Assembly (NCBI GenBank): GCA_902806095.1
Contig: CADCVF010000039.1
Span: forward strand, 1-64,000
Source of the DNA: an uncultured Rubrobacteraceae bacterium
Lineage (GTDB): Bacteria; Actinomycetota; Rubrobacteria; Rubrobacterales; Rubrobacteraceae
Reading direction: 5' to 3'
DNA: 64,000 bases
The position numbers and the translations under genes were made by a program. Of the stretch, positions 1 through 8,948 are shown piece by piece (position 1 is the stretch's first letter; every line of letters begins with the position of its first letter). Below the pieces are notes generated by a model. The model was not told where the DNA came from. It was given only the letters and a program-made list of their open reading frames with translations, and did no database searches.

Positions 1-81
1 ATGAGGAAGCTTTTGGTGATCCTCAACGCGCTCCTTAGAGACCGCACTCCCTGGAGGTGTCCTCATGCCCTAAACTCCTGA
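1..81 (+). mobile_element. C-terminal end of an IS110-family transposase (cut by window edge)
   Basis: Frame 1 is open from the first base to a TGA at 79-81. It encodes MRKLLVILNALLRDRTPW and then RCPHALNS. The block 'RKLLxILNAxLRDxTPW' is typical of the very C-terminus of IS110/IS116/IS902 transposases. Everything upstream lies outside the window, so whether the element is intact cannot be judged. IS110 elements usually lack clear terminal inverted repeats, and I could not fix the right end. Confidence 0.6.
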
Positions 82-120
82 TCCTTCACAACAGTTGCTT
101 TCCTGATCCGCTGTCTGATC

Positions 121-142
121 CTTTGTAGAGCACTCTACAAAG
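121..142. promoter_or_regulatory. Perfect 10-2-10 palindrome upstream of the permease operon
   Basis: The arms CTTTGTAGAG and CTCTACAAAG are exact reverse complements separated by CA. The site lies between the IS110 tail and the NCS1 permease start at 299. Its size and symmetry fit an operator for a dimeric regulator (GntR-like sites have this form). It could instead belong to the end of the IS element. No regulator gene is adjacent. The rest of 82-298 shows nothing else recognisable. Confidence 0.4.
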
Positions 143-298
143 CGAAGGGTCCCGCAGTCATGAGGCAGAGTCCCGGTTCAGCTGGGAAGAATGTCCCGGC
201 GGACGCCGATCGCGTTACCCGCGACCCACGACATTGATTCAAGGTGACGGAAAAGGGTATAGATTCCGTTACCAGCAGGGGAACGGAAGGGAGGGCGC

Positions 299-1657
299 AT
301 GCTGCAGCGGATCGTATCGCGCCTGGGTCACGATACTGTGGAGCCCGGCGCGGACACCGAGCGGACGATGGGCTTCGGGAACACCATCATGGTCTGGCTC
401 GCTGCGAACATGGTGGTCACGACCCTGCTCACGGGAACCCTGTTCGTGCCGGGCATCCCGTATTTGCAGGCGATCCTGATCATACTCCTCGGGACCCTGC
501 TCGGGGTTGGTGCGCTGGCGCTCGTGGGGTGCATAGGCACGCGCACGGGGTTGCCGACGATGGTCCTGACGCGGGCCTCTTTCGGCATCAGGGGAGGGAC
601 CTTCCCGGCGCTCTTGAACCTCGCCGTCCTCATGGGGTGGAGCTGGGTGCAGGCGCTCCTGGCCGGCATAGCCGTGAACTCGGCCGTCGAGTCGCTCACG
701 GGTTTCTCCAACGTCGTCCTCTTCACGGTCTTGTGTCAGGGCCTCGTGGTCTTGCTGGCGCTCTTCGGGCATCAGGGCATAGAGCGGGTCGAGCCGTTTA
801 TCGCGGTCGTGATGATCGGGCTCGCGCTCTTCGTGTTCTACACGGCCTTCAGCGCCTTCGGGTTCGGCGAGTTCGCATCCATCCCCGCCGACCCTTCGAC
901 CGGCATGACGGCGGCCATAGCGTTCGACGTGGTGGTGGCGACGGCCATCTCCTGGACGGTCCTCTCGGCGGACTTCAATCGCAACGCCACGTCGCAGATC
1001 GGGGGCATAGGCGGGACGGTGATCGGCTACACCGCCTCGACGTCCGTGGCGATGACTTTGGGCGTGACCGCCGCCGCCTACGCCCAGCTCCAGGGCGGGG
1101 CCGCGCAGGGCTTTGATGCGGCGGTCCTGGTGGAGAACTTCGGGATACCGGCCGCCATCGTGGTCTTTCTCTCCGTTATGGCGACGAACACGCTGGTAGT
1201 GTACGGCATGATCATGTCCTACCTCAACCTCAGGCCCCAGAGCGGCTTTCTGGGGCCTGCGCTCGTTATCGGCTTGATCTCCATACTCGGCGCCACCTGG
1301 CAGGGCGTACTGAACTACTTTCTGGACTTCTTGCTGCTGATCGGCACATTCTTCGTGCCGGTCTTCGCCATAATGCTCGCAGACTACTACGTCCTGCGGC
1401 GCGGCGAGTACTCCGTTCAGGACGTGCTCGAGAGGCGCGGCGGCCGCTACTGGTTCACGGGCGGGTTCAATCTGCCGGCCTGGACGGCGTACGTCGTAGG
1501 GGCGGGGCTCGCGTTGTACTGGACCAGGATCAGCCCTCTCTCCTTCGGTGCGACCGTCCCCGTCTTTGCCCTGACCTTCGTCCTCTACCTGGTCCTCCGC
1601 TTTGCCGCGGACCGGGCGAAGGGGACGGCCGCCGAAACCGACCGGGTGCCGGGTTAG
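299..1657 (+). CDS. NCS1-family permease (purine/cytosine/hydantoin-type transporter)
   Basis: A 452-residue integral membrane protein with about 12 hydrophobic segments. It resembles NCS1 permeases of the CodB/purine-cytosine group: an early FGNTIMVWLAANM segment, the GxRTGLPTMVLTRASFGIRG region in helix 3, and a late YYVLRRGEYSV segment as in cytosine/allantoin carriers. A GGGAGG site ends four bases before the ATG. The next gene starts five bases after its stop and encodes a cyclase-family hydrolase; an amidase follows on the other strand. The family imports nucleobases, hydantoins or allantoin with Na+ or H+. The substrate here cannot be read from sequence; a cyclic ureide or amide is the inference from neighbours. 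Confidence 0.85.
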   Translation: MLQRIVSRLGHDTVEPGADTERTMGFGNTIMVWLAANMVVTTLLTGTLFVPGIPYLQAILIILLGTLLGVGALALVGCIGTRTGLPTMVLTRASFGIRGGTFPALLNLAVLMGWSWVQALLAGIAVNSAVESLTGFSNVVLFTVLCQGLVVLLALFGHQGIERVEPFIAVVMIGLALFVFYTAFSAFGFGEFASIPADPSTGMTAAIAFDVVVATAISWTVLSADFNRNATSQIGGIGGTVIGYTASTSVAMTLGVTAAAYAQLQGGAAQGFDAAVLVENFGIPAAIVVFLSVMATNTLVVYGMIMSYLNLRPQSGFLGPALVIGLISILGATWQGVLNYFLDFLLLIGTFFVPVFAIMLADYYVLRRGEYSVQDVLERRGGRYWFTGGFNLPAWTAYVVGAGLALYWTRISPLSFGATVPVFALTFVLYLVLRFAADRAKGTAAETDRVPG

Positions 1658-1661
1658 TATC

Positions 1662-2336
1662 GTGCCCCCGAGGATTGGCCGCATCGTCGACCTCTCGCGC
1701 CAAGTGGACGCGCAGACCCAGGTCTACCCCGGCGACCCTCACGTGCACCTGGAGCCCGCGACGACCCTGGCGGCGGATGGCGTCAACGTCCTGGCCGTCC
1801 ACCTCGGGAGCCACTCCGGCACCCACGCCGACGCCCCCCACCACTTCATCGAGGGTGGCGCGCGCATAGACCAGCTGGACCCGCACCTGTTCGTTGGCCC
1901 CGCTATTGTTATGGACGTGCGAGGCAAGGGAGCGCGGGAGAGAATCACTGTAGAGGACCTCCAACCGTACGAGAATCGGCTCCACGAGGGCGCCGTGGCC
2001 GTCGTACGTACCGGCTGGGAGGAGTGCTACGGCACGCCCGACTACTACGACCATCCCTTCCTCGACCGGCGGGCGGCACGGTTGATCGTCGACGCTGGCG
2101 TAACGACTGTCGCGATAGACGCGCTGAACGTGGACGAGACCGCCGTCGAAGGGGAACACCCCGAAGGCTACCCGGCCCACCACGCCATCCTGGGCGCTGG
2201 GGGTGTGATAGCCGAGAACCTTGCCAACCTCGCCGCCGTGGATTTTCCGAACCCCCTCTTGAGCGTCCTGCCCATCAAGCTCACCGGCTCCGACGGCGCG
2301 CCGGTGCGGGCCGTGGCGATGGAGGTTATCTGCTGA
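1662..2336 (+). CDS. Cyclase-family metal-dependent hydrolase (kynurenine formamidase/isatin hydrolase-like)
   Basis: About 224 residues from a GTG five bases after the permease stop; an in-frame start at 1602 would overlap the permease and is less likely. It carries the cyclase-family metal motif HSGTHADAPHHF (HxGTHxDxPxHF), an upstream YPGDP segment, and a later DALNVDE...HH stretch matching the second active-site region. Members hydrolyse cyclic amides or N-formyl compounds using Mn or Zn. Coupling to an NCS1 permease suggests it opens or deformylates an imported N-heterocycle. A short hairpin terminator follows the stop. The exact substrate is not deducible. Confidence 0.85.
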   Translation: MPPRIGRIVDLSRQVDAQTQVYPGDPHVHLEPATTLAADGVNVLAVHLGSHSGTHADAPHHFIEGGARIDQLDPHLFVGPAIVMDVRGKGARERITVEDLQPYENRLHEGAVAVVRTGWEECYGTPDYYDHPFLDRRAARLIVDAGVTTVAIDALNVDETAVEGEHPEGYPAHHAILGAGGVIAENLANLAAVDFPNPLLSVLPIKLTGSDGAPVRAVAMEVIC

Positions 2337-2345
2337 AAAGCAGGA

Positions 2346-2365
2346 AAGCGGCCCTCAGGCCGCTT
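2346..2365 (+). terminator. Hairpin terminator after the cyclase gene
   Basis: AAGCGGCC and GGCCGCTT form an 8-bp perfect stem around a CTCA loop, 9 bases after the stop codon. There is no clear T-run, so it may be a weak terminator or an mRNA-stabilising stem. Confidence 0.5.
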
Positions 2366-2392
2366 CCCTGACTCAAAACGGGGAGGCAGAGC

Positions 2393-2836
2393 ATGACCGG
2401 AAAGGTACACGCACCCAGGCCGGACGTAGAGCGGCAGGTTCTCGAGGCGGCCGGTCGGCTGGTCGAGGCGTTCGGCGGTGGACGCGTGGACGAGTACTTC
2501 GCCTGCTTCCATCCGCGGGCGACGTTCGTCTTCTACACGACGGATCGCCGGCTGGAGTCGACCGCCGAGTGGCGCGAGCTGTGGGACTCGCTGGAGCGCG
2601 ACGAAGGCTTCAGGGTTCTCGAGTGCCGCTCCCGTAAGAGGCGGATTCAGGATCTCGGTGAGACCGCCGTGTTTACGCATGATGTGGAGACCAGGGTGAG
2701 CACCTACGCCGGAGAGGAGACCCTATACGAGCGGGAAACCATCGTGTTCGCCCGGGGAGAGGAAGGAGGCTGGCTCGCAGTCCACGAGCACCTCTCCCCC
2801 GCCGCGGAAGCTCAATATCTCCGCGAGTCGCCCTGA
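2393..2836 (+). CDS. SnoaL/NTF2-like protein (DUF4440-type fold)
   Basis: A 147-residue protein with the pattern of a small NTF2/SnoaL barrel: an N-terminal helix ending GRVDEYFACFHPRATFVFYT, a WRELWDSLERDEGFRV helix, and strands ending in EETLYERETIVFARGEEGGWLAVHEHLS. These proteins bind or isomerise small hydrophobic or amide substrates, or act as subunits. A GGGGAGG site precedes the ATG by seven bases. Its last 25 bases overlap the 3' end of the convergent amidase. A role with the neighbouring amide-degrading enzymes is inference. Confidence 0.75.
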   Translation: MTGKVHAPRPDVERQVLEAAGRLVEAFGGGRVDEYFACFHPRATFVFYTTDRRLESTAEWRELWDSLERDEGFRVLECRSRKRRIQDLGETAVFTHDVETRVSTYAGEETLYERETIVFARGEEGGWLAVHEHLSPAAEAQYLRESP

Positions 2837-4233
2837 GGGGTGGTCGACCCCCCGGCGGCCGTTTTCTCGTAAGCGCTTCCGAACCTGTACAGGGCAACCT
2901 CGTCGAAGGGGCGTCCTATAAGCTGCAGGCCTACCGGAAGCCCAGAGGCGTTGTTCCCACACGGTATGGAGAGGCTCGGGTGTCCCGTCAGGTCGGTCGG
3001 TCCCGTAAAGCGGGTTAGCGCCGAGCGGACGCTCTCCTCGTAGTCACCCATACTGACCTCGCGTTGTCCGATCTCCGTAGCCGTGATCGGAAGGGTCGGG
3101 GTGAGGAGTGCGTCGACAACGTGGAGGGCGCGGTCGAACTCCTCTGTGGCGAGCATTCCTCTACGTCGCGCAATCGCGTAACGGTACGCCTTCGGACGCT
3201 CGCCGTCCATCAGTCGCTCGCGGACCTCTTCACCGAAGCTCTCCGGCTCGTTTTCGAGGCGCTCCTCGTGGACGGCGTAGGCCTCCGCGCCGAGGATGAG
3301 CCGCTGCGCGTGCAGAGTGTCCCACAGGTTGGGGATCTCGACCTCCCGTACTTGCGCGCCGAGAGAGGCGAAGACCTCGGTCGCCTCCCCGATGCGCGCC
3401 TGTACCTCCTCATCGACGTGCTCAGAGTAGAAGTTCATCGGAACGCCGATCCTGGCTCCCCGGACGCCGCGGCCCAGGTCGCGGGTGAAGTCTTCTTCGG
3501 GGAGGTCCACGGAGTAGGGGTCTTCGGGGTCGTGGCCGGCCAGGGCGTTCAGCATCAGGGCGTTGTCTTCCACGGTGCTGGTGATGGGCCCGACATGATC
3601 CAACGTCCATGAGAGTGGGAAGACGCCGCTCTTGCTCACGCGCCCGAATGTCGGCTTCATGCCGACGGTACCGCAGAGGCCCGCAGGGATACGGATGGAG
3701 CCTCCCGTGTCCGAGCCTAAAGCGCCGTAGCACAGGTTTGCCGCGACCGCTGCCCCCGAGCCGCCGCTGGAACCGCCGGTGATCCTGCGTGCATCGTGAG
3801 GATTTTTCGTCGGACCGAAATACGAGCGGTCGCCTGTCGGGCCGTAAGCGAACTCGTGCGTGTTGGTCTTGCCGATGAGGATGGATCCCGCCTCCTCCAG
3901 CTTCCGCACGACGGTCGCGCTGTGGCCTGGAACATGCCCGGTGTAAAGGGTGGAGCCCATGGTCGTACGAACGCCCCTAGTGTAGATGATGTCCTTCAGG
4001 GCGACAGGTACACCGTGGAGCGGACCCTTGTAGCGTCCGGCCAGGATCTCTCCCTCAGCAAGCGACGCTCTCTCGAGCGCCCGCTCCGCCGTGACGGTGA
4101 CGAAGGAGTTCGTCTTATCTACCTCGATACGCACCAGCAGCGCCTCGACGACCTCGACAGGGGAGAGTCGTCTCGCCAGGAGCTCCCTGGAGAGGCCGGC
4201 GAGCGAGCGTGGCAGGTCTGTATCCTTGGCCAA
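2812..4233 (-). CDS. Amidase (amidase-signature family)
   Basis: A 473-residue amidase-signature hydrolase. The Ser-cisSer-Lys triad is visible: the lysine in GVPVALKDIIYTRG, the glycine/serine-rich core GGSSGGSGAAVAANLCYGALG, and the nucleophile segment GSDTGGSIRIPAGLCG, followed by GMKPTFGRVS. Such enzymes hydrolyse small amides, or Gln/Asn as GatA. No gatC/gatB lie nearby, so a catabolic amidase acting with the permease/cyclase pair is more likely. TTG is the probable start, with GAAGGAG upstream. Its 3' end overlaps the convergent NTF2-like gene by 25 bases. Confidence 0.88.
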   Translation of the reverse strand: MAKDTDLPRSLAGLSRELLARRLSPVEVVEALLVRIEVDKTNSFVTVTAERALERASLAEGEILAGRYKGPLHGVPVALKDIIYTRGVRTTMGSTLYTGHVPGHSATVVRKLEEAGSILIGKTNTHEFAYGPTGDRSYFGPTKNPHDARRITGGSSGGSGAAVAANLCYGALGSDTGGSIRIPAGLCGTVGMKPTFGRVSKSGVFPLSWTLDHVGPITSTVEDNALMLNALAGHDPEDPYSVDLPEEDFTRDLGRGVRGARIGVPMNFYSEHVDEEVQARIGEATEVFASLGAQVREVEIPNLWDTLHAQRLILGAEAYAVHEERLENEPESFGEEVRERLMDGERPKAYRYAIARRRGMLATEEFDRALHVVDALLTPTLPITATEIGQREVSMGDYEESVRSALTRFTGPTDLTGHPSLSIPCGNNASGLPVGLQLIGRPFDEVALYRFGSAYEKTAAGGSTTPQGDSRRY

Positions 4234-4316
4234 GCCTTTACTCCTTCGAGGGTGGACGCGTGCAGTATCTCACAGCGGTTTGCGGAAGGAGCGACCTTCC
4301 GCAAACTGCGCCGTCA

Positions 4317-4362
4317 GCTTTCAGCTTTGTTCTTGCTGATGGCTGATAGCGCTCAGGAGGTT
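4317..4362. repeat. Short member of the GTCAGC/TTCAGC intergenic repeat family
   Basis: GTCAGCTTTCAGC is followed 12 bases later by GCTGATGGCTGATAGCG. These are the inverted words seen in the larger mosaics near 9.1, 15.5, 23.4, 48.6 and 55.1 kb. It sits between the phosphatase stop and the amidase start. Confidence 0.55.
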
Positions 4363-4378
4363 CGACCGCAGGGTGAGG

Positions 4379-6580
4379 CTAGTGGCTCTGGCTTTGCTCC
4401 GCAGGCGCAGCCAGGTCCCTGGCGCGTAAGACCAGGACGGCGAGGTCGTCGCGCGGGTAGCCCTCCTGGAAATCGAGGACGACGTCCTTGATCCTCGCGG
4501 CGAGTGTCGCCGCGTCACAGACGGCGCAGGAGCCGAGGAGTTGACGCAACCTGCCTTCGCCGAAGAACTTGCCGTCGGGGGAACGCGCCTCGGTGACGCC
4601 GTCGGTGTAAAGGACGAGCGCCTCGCCAGGCATGAGGCGTAGCGACGTATCCCCGAGCTCCGCGTCGGGGAACACTCCGAGTACCCTGCCAGAGCAGCCG
4701 ACCTCCTCCACAGTGCCGTCTCGGTGGACCAGGAGCGGCGGCGGATGGCCGGCGCGCGAGACATCCAGCCCGACGCCAGTGGAGCCGTCCCGGGGCTCGA
4801 GCCGGACGCAGGCTGCCGTGCAGAAGCGGTCCCCGGAGAGCTGGCGGAGCATCGCCTCGTTCAGGGCGGCGAGGATCTCGGAGGGCCGGTCGTTCTTCAG
4901 GGTAACGGCGCGGATGGTGTAGCGGGCGAGGGCCGTCACGGACGCCGCCTCGACCCCCTTGCCGCGCACATCCCCGATGGCGCATACCCACCCGTCCTCG
5001 ACTGTGTTTATGAGGTCGTAGAAATCCCCCCCGACATCGTTGGCCTCCCCGACGGGGAAGTACTCGGCGCCGACCTCGACACCGGGTATCTCGGGCAGGT
5101 GCGGTGGGAGAAGGCTCTTCTGCAAGACGCGTGCGATCTCGCTGCGGTCCCTGTACAGGCGGGCGTTGTCAGCGGCCAGCGCGCAGCGGTACGCCAGATC
5201 CTCGACGAGCAGGAGGTCCTCTTCGTCGTAGCGGCGCTCCGGCTGTGAGGAGACGAGGGTGATGGCGCCGATCGGTCTCCCCCGCGCCACGAGCGGCACG
5301 CACATAAGGGAGCGGGAGCCGAGCCGGAGTATGATCTCCAGGTGCTCGCCTTCGAGTGCCCGCTCGTAGAAGGCGGGACAGGGGAGATCGGGGAGCAACA
5401 CGGACTGCCCGGTCCTGAGCACCTCGGCGGTGCTCCCAGGGTCCCCCTCCCCGAACTGTCTGTATTCCTTGAGCCTCCTCAGGAGGTCCTCCTTCGCTTC
5501 TTCGGCGTGCGCGGCGGCGAGCTGGTTCAGGGTACCGTCGTCCTCCACGATGTCGAGCAGGCACCAGTCCGCGAGCTCGGGCACGAGGAGGCGTGTGATC
5601 CCCTCCAGGGTCTTTTCGTAGTCGAGCGAGGCCGAGAGCGCCGGACCGGCCGCCGCGAGCAACGCCAGGCGCCGCCTCGCCTCAACGGCCTCGGCCCGCG
5701 CGAGCTGCTCCCTCACGAGCAGCAGGTCGCGCTCCTCTTCGGTCTTCTTTCGCTCGCTGATATCCTCGACCACCGCGATAAAATAAGCAGGCTCTCCTGA
5801 AGAATCCCGCACCAGCGACACGGTCAGGTTGACCCAGACCTCATGCCCCCCCTTCCTGAGGTACCGCTTCTCTATGGTGTAGGTCTGGAGCTCGTCCTCC
5901 AGCAGCCGCCGCACCAGCGCAAGGTCTTCGTCCAGATCGTCGGGGTGGGTTATGTCCTGGAACGTCATCTCCAGGAGCTCCTCCCGCTCGTAGCCGACGA
6001 TCTCGGACATGTGCCGGTTGACACGGAGCCAGCGGCCGTCGATCCCGACCTGCGATGCACCGACGGCGGCGTGCTCGAAGGTGGCCCTGAAACGCTCCTC
6101 GCTTTCGAGCAGACGCTCCTCGATCTCACGCCGTTCCGAGATGTCGTTTTGGACCCCGACGAAATTGGTCAGCCTGCCCTTTTCGTCGTGGACGGGGGAG
6201 ACGTACAGCTCGTTCCAGAACAGCGTCCCGTCCTTGCGGTAGTTCCTCAAGACTACCCTGCACTCCCGCTCTTCTCTCAACGCCTCCCGCAGCTCGTCGA
6301 GCGCAGGCTGGTCGCGATAGCCGCCCTGCAAAAAGCGGCAGTTCCGATCCCTGACCTCCTCCGCGGTGTAGCCCGAGATCTTCTCGAAAGCCGGGTTGAC
6401 GTAGACGATGGGGTTGTCAACCGCCTTCGGGTCCGTTATGACGATGCCGTTCGAACTCGCGGCGACGGCCCGATCGAGCAGACGCCACATCTCCTCCAGG
6501 GCGGGCCGCCCCGGGTCTCCACCGCGCCAGGTACGTGAAGAGGAAGTCTCCAAGAGTCCCCGTATTCTACAGCCTCCCAC
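4379..6580 (-). CDS. LOV-PAS-GAF-SpoIIE (PP2C) phosphatase, blue-light-type stress switch
   Basis: 733 residues. Domain order: LOV/PAS at about 35-150, with the flavin-adduct cysteine in RDRNCRFLQ and downstream NYRKDGTLFWNELYVSPV and FVGVQNDISER; a second PAS at about 155-285 with FVGY-type text replaced by EIVGYEREELLEMTFQDI; GAF at about 300-480; SpoIIE/PP2C phosphatase at about 500-720 with GGDFYDLI, AIGDVRGKG and ALVLYTDGVTEARSPDG. Such proteins dephosphorylate anti-sigma-factor antagonists in the RsbU/RsbP manner. LOV photochemistry is expected because the Cys and FLQ are kept, though the usual Gly before RNC is Asp. The ATG at 6490 is an alternative start. No rsbV/W/sigB lies adjacent. 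Confidence 0.92.
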   Translation of the reverse strand: MGGCRIRGLLETSSSRTWRGGDPGRPALEEMWRLLDRAVAASSNGIVITDPKAVDNPIVYVNPAFEKISGYTAEEVRDRNCRFLQGGYRDQPALDELREALREERECRVVLRNYRKDGTLFWNELYVSPVHDEKGRLTNFVGVQNDISERREIEERLLESEERFRATFEHAAVGASQVGIDGRWLRVNRHMSEIVGYEREELLEMTFQDITHPDDLDEDLALVRRLLEDELQTYTIEKRYLRKGGHEVWVNLTVSLVRDSSGEPAYFIAVVEDISERKKTEEERDLLLVREQLARAEAVEARRRLALLAAAGPALSASLDYEKTLEGITRLLVPELADWCLLDIVEDDGTLNQLAAAHAEEAKEDLLRRLKEYRQFGEGDPGSTAEVLRTGQSVLLPDLPCPAFYERALEGEHLEIILRLGSRSLMCVPLVARGRPIGAITLVSSQPERRYDEEDLLLVEDLAYRCALAADNARLYRDRSEIARVLQKSLLPPHLPEIPGVEVGAEYFPVGEANDVGGDFYDLINTVEDGWVCAIGDVRGKGVEAASVTALARYTIRAVTLKNDRPSEILAALNEAMLRQLSGDRFCTAACVRLEPRDGSTGVGLDVSRAGHPPPLLVHRDGTVEEVGCSGRVLGVFPDAELGDTSLRLMPGEALVLYTDGVTEARSPDGKFFGEGRLRQLLGSCAVCDAATLAARIKDVVLDFQEGYPRDDLAVLVLRARDLAAPAEQSQSH

Positions 6581-6698
6581 GACCCCATACCCGGTGTGCG
6601 AGGACGACTGCGGGATCTCCTCGCGAGGTTAAGGGCCCACGATTTCGGGGTATAACACGATGGTAGAGAGAAGCCAGACTATGAGAGGAGAAACGAAA

Positions 6699-7328
6699 AT
6701 GGCATACGAGCTGCCACAGCTGCCATACTCATACGACGCCCTAGAGCCCACCATAGACGAACAGACCATGCACCTTCACCATGAAAAGCACCACAATACC
6801 TACGTAACAAACCTAAACGCCGCCCTGGAGCAACACCCTGAAGCCGACCCTGGCTCCATAGAAGAGCTCCTCGCGAACATAGACTCCGTGCCCGAGGACA
6901 TTCGCACCGCCGTCCGTAACAACGGCGGCGGCCACTCCAACCATTCGATGTTCTGGCAGATCATGGGACCGTCGGGCCAGGGAGGAGGAGAGCCGACGGG
7001 TGACCTCGCTGCAGCGATAGACTCCTCGTTCGGGTCCTTCGACTCCTTCAAGGAGGAGTGGGGCAAGGTCGGGGCTCCAGGCAGCGTCTTCGGGTCCGGC
7101 TGGGTGTGGCTTATCGCTGCTCCCGACGGCTCGCTCTCGATAGAGAAGACGGCGAACCAGGACTCCCCACTTATGGAAGGCAAGACCCCTGTCATAGGTC
7201 TCGACGTGTGGGAGCACGCCTACTATCTGAAGTACCAGAACAGGCGGCCCGAGTACATAGGAGCGTGGTGGGAGGTCGTCAACTGGGATGAGGCCGAGAG
7301 GAGATATCAGGCCGCCAGGAGTGCCTGA
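6699..7328 (+). CDS. sodA: Superoxide dismutase (Mn/Fe type)
   Basis: 209 residues from the ATG at 6699, preceded by GAGAGGAG; an in-frame ATG at 6660 would add 13 non-conserved residues. Metal ligands are in place: His in [12 protein letters not shown], His in [10 protein letters not shown], and Asp/His in [17 protein letters not shown]. The GSGWVWLIA strand is also conserved. The features favour Mn or cambialistic use. It converts superoxide to peroxide and oxygen in the cytoplasm. A TATAAC -10-like element lies at 6651-6656. Neighbours also suggest redox and stress duty. Confidence 0.96.
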   Translation: MAYELPQLPYSYDALEPTIDEQTMHLHHEKHHNTYVTNLNAALEQHPEADPGSIEELLANIDSVPEDIRTAVRNNGGGHSNHSMFWQIMGPSGQGGGEPTGDLAAAIDSSFGSFDSFKEEWGKVGAPGSVFGSGWVWLIAAPDGSLSIEKTANQDSPLMEGKTPVIGLDVWEHAYYLKYQNRRPEYIGAWWEVVNWDEAERRYQAARSA

Positions 7329-7480
7329 CGAATAGCAACAACTAAACAGTATACAGAGACCGGGCCTCTGGGATAGAATCCCGGGGGTCCTATCTCGCTC
7401 CGGAGAGAGCCCTCCGCAATCGAGGCCAAACCTGTAGACTATTCAGCAGCGAAGGTGCGAGAGCGAGAGGATTCTCACTT

Positions 7481-8857
7481 ATGCGGCTTGTGATCTTGGG
7501 TGGCGTGGCAGCCGGGACGAAAGCGGCCTCGAGGGCGCGCAGGCTGGACCTGGAGATGGAGATCACCGTCTACCAGGAGGAACCGGAGCCCTCGATCAGC
7601 GAGTGCGGCCTGCCTTACTTCCTCTCCGGCGTCGTCGAGGAGCGCGAGAACCTTATCGCCCGCACCCCCGAGCAGTTCGCGGATAGAGATATCGAGGTCC
7701 TGGTCCGCCACAAGGTGGAGAGGATAGACACTACAGGCAAGAAGCTCTCCGTCCTCGACCTGCGGACGGGCGAGACATTCGAAGACACCTACGACCGTCT
7801 CATCATCGCGACCGGTGCGCGGGCCGTCCTCCCCCCTATCCCTGGTGCTGACCTCGAAGGCGTCTTCAAGCTCCGCTTCCTGACGGATTCCGATGAGATA
7901 GGTAGATACCTCAAGGAGCGGTCCCCAAGGAAGGCGACGATAGTAGGAGGCGGCTACATCGGGCTCGAGGTCGCTGAGAACCTGTGCCGGCTCGGGATGG
8001 AGGTCTCCCTGATCGAAGGCGAGGATAGGGTCGCCCTCGCCTACGGTCCCGAGGTCTCGGAGAACGTCGAGGCTGAACTCGAAGCCAACGGCATCAGCGT
8101 CTACACCGGCGAGCAGGTCGATGAGTTCACCGGCGAAGGGCGCGTCGGGGGCGTGAAGTTCGGGGGCCAAGAGCTCGAGACGGACCTGGCCATCTTCGGC
8201 GTCGGAATAAGACCGAACGTCGAGCTGGCCGAAAAAGCAGGGGTGGAGATCGGGGCTACGGGAGCAATCCTGGTGGACTGTCACATGAAGACCAGCGTCC
8301 CGGACGTCTGGGCCGCCGGGGACTGCGTGGAGACGCCCAACCTCGTGAGCGGCAGACCAACCTGGGTCCCCCTCGGCGATACAGCGAACCAGATGGGCCG
8401 CGTCGCAGGAACGAACGCGGCCACGGACGACGAGACCCTGGAGTTCCCAGGTGTCCTGGGCACAGGTATCTTCAAGGTCTTCGACATCGGCGTGGGCAAG
8501 ACGGGACTCTCCGAGAAGGAGGCCGAGGAGGCAGGATTCGAAGTCGTGAGCGCCGGCCTGTGGGCCAACGACCGCGCGGCCTACTACCCGGGCGCCCAGA
8601 AGGTCTTTCTCAAGCTCATCGCCGATCGCGCGACAGGACGCCTGCTCGGCGCGGAGGCCGCAGGCTCCGGCGCCGACAAGCTAACCGACATCTGCGCCAC
8701 GGCCCTCTGGGGCAGACTCTCCTACCCCGACCTCGTCAACATAGACCTCGCCTACTCCCCACCCTACGGCCCTGTTCTAAGCCCCATCATACAGGCAGCC
8801 ACAATCCTCTCTGGCAAGTTCGACCGCGCCAAAGAAGGCATCAGGGCCTCGGAGTAG
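7481..8857 (+). CDS. FAD-dependent CoA-disulfide reductase / NADH oxidase-family flavoprotein
   Basis: 458 residues. An N-terminal GGVAAGTKAASRARR FAD-binding motif is followed by the single redox cysteine in SECGLPYFLSG (residue about 43), the hallmark of CoADR/Nox/persulfide reductases. A second GxGxxG, VGGGYIGLEVAENLCRLG, binds NAD(P)H, and AAGDCVETPNLV is the FAD ribityl site. The C-terminal dimerisation domain has the AYSPPYGPVLSP segment with the active-site tyrosines used by CoADR. It probably reduces CoA disulfide or related persulfides. There is no fused rhodanese domain. A strong terminator begins at the next base. Confidence 0.9.
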   Translation: MRLVILGGVAAGTKAASRARRLDLEMEITVYQEEPEPSISECGLPYFLSGVVEERENLIARTPEQFADRDIEVLVRHKVERIDTTGKKLSVLDLRTGETFEDTYDRLIIATGARAVLPPIPGADLEGVFKLRFLTDSDEIGRYLKERSPRKATIVGGGYIGLEVAENLCRLGMEVSLIEGEDRVALAYGPEVSENVEAELEANGISVYTGEQVDEFTGEGRVGGVKFGGQELETDLAIFGVGIRPNVELAEKAGVEIGATGAILVDCHMKTSVPDVWAAGDCVETPNLVSGRPTWVPLGDTANQMGRVAGTNAATDDETLEFPGVLGTGIFKVFDIGVGKTGLSEKEAEEAGFEVVSAGLWANDRAAYYPGAQKVFLKLIADRATGRLLGAEAAGSGADKLTDICATALWGRLSYPDLVNIDLAYSPPYGPVLSPIIQAATILSGKFDRAKEGIRASE

Positions 8858-8891
8858 CGTCGTGAGCAAGGCTTCGGCCTTGCTCACGACG
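8858..8891 (+). terminator. Terminator hairpin with UUCG loop
   Basis: The arms CGTCGTGAGCAAGGC and GCCTTGCTCACGACG are a perfect 15-bp stem closed by a TTCG tetraloop, beginning directly after the TAG of the flavoprotein gene. It has no U-run. Stability is very high because of the tetraloop. Confidence 0.75.
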
Positions 8892-8948
8892 CGCACTTCA
8901 GCATTTCAGCACGCTCAGGCTTACGCCTTCGCTCGTCAGCAAGAACTA

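Noticed and set aside
269-1684. 471-codon minus-strand ORF opposite the NCS1 permease
   Set aside because: Composition is a low-complexity Arg/Gly/Glu shadow with no domain, and the plus strand has clear membrane-transporter coding.
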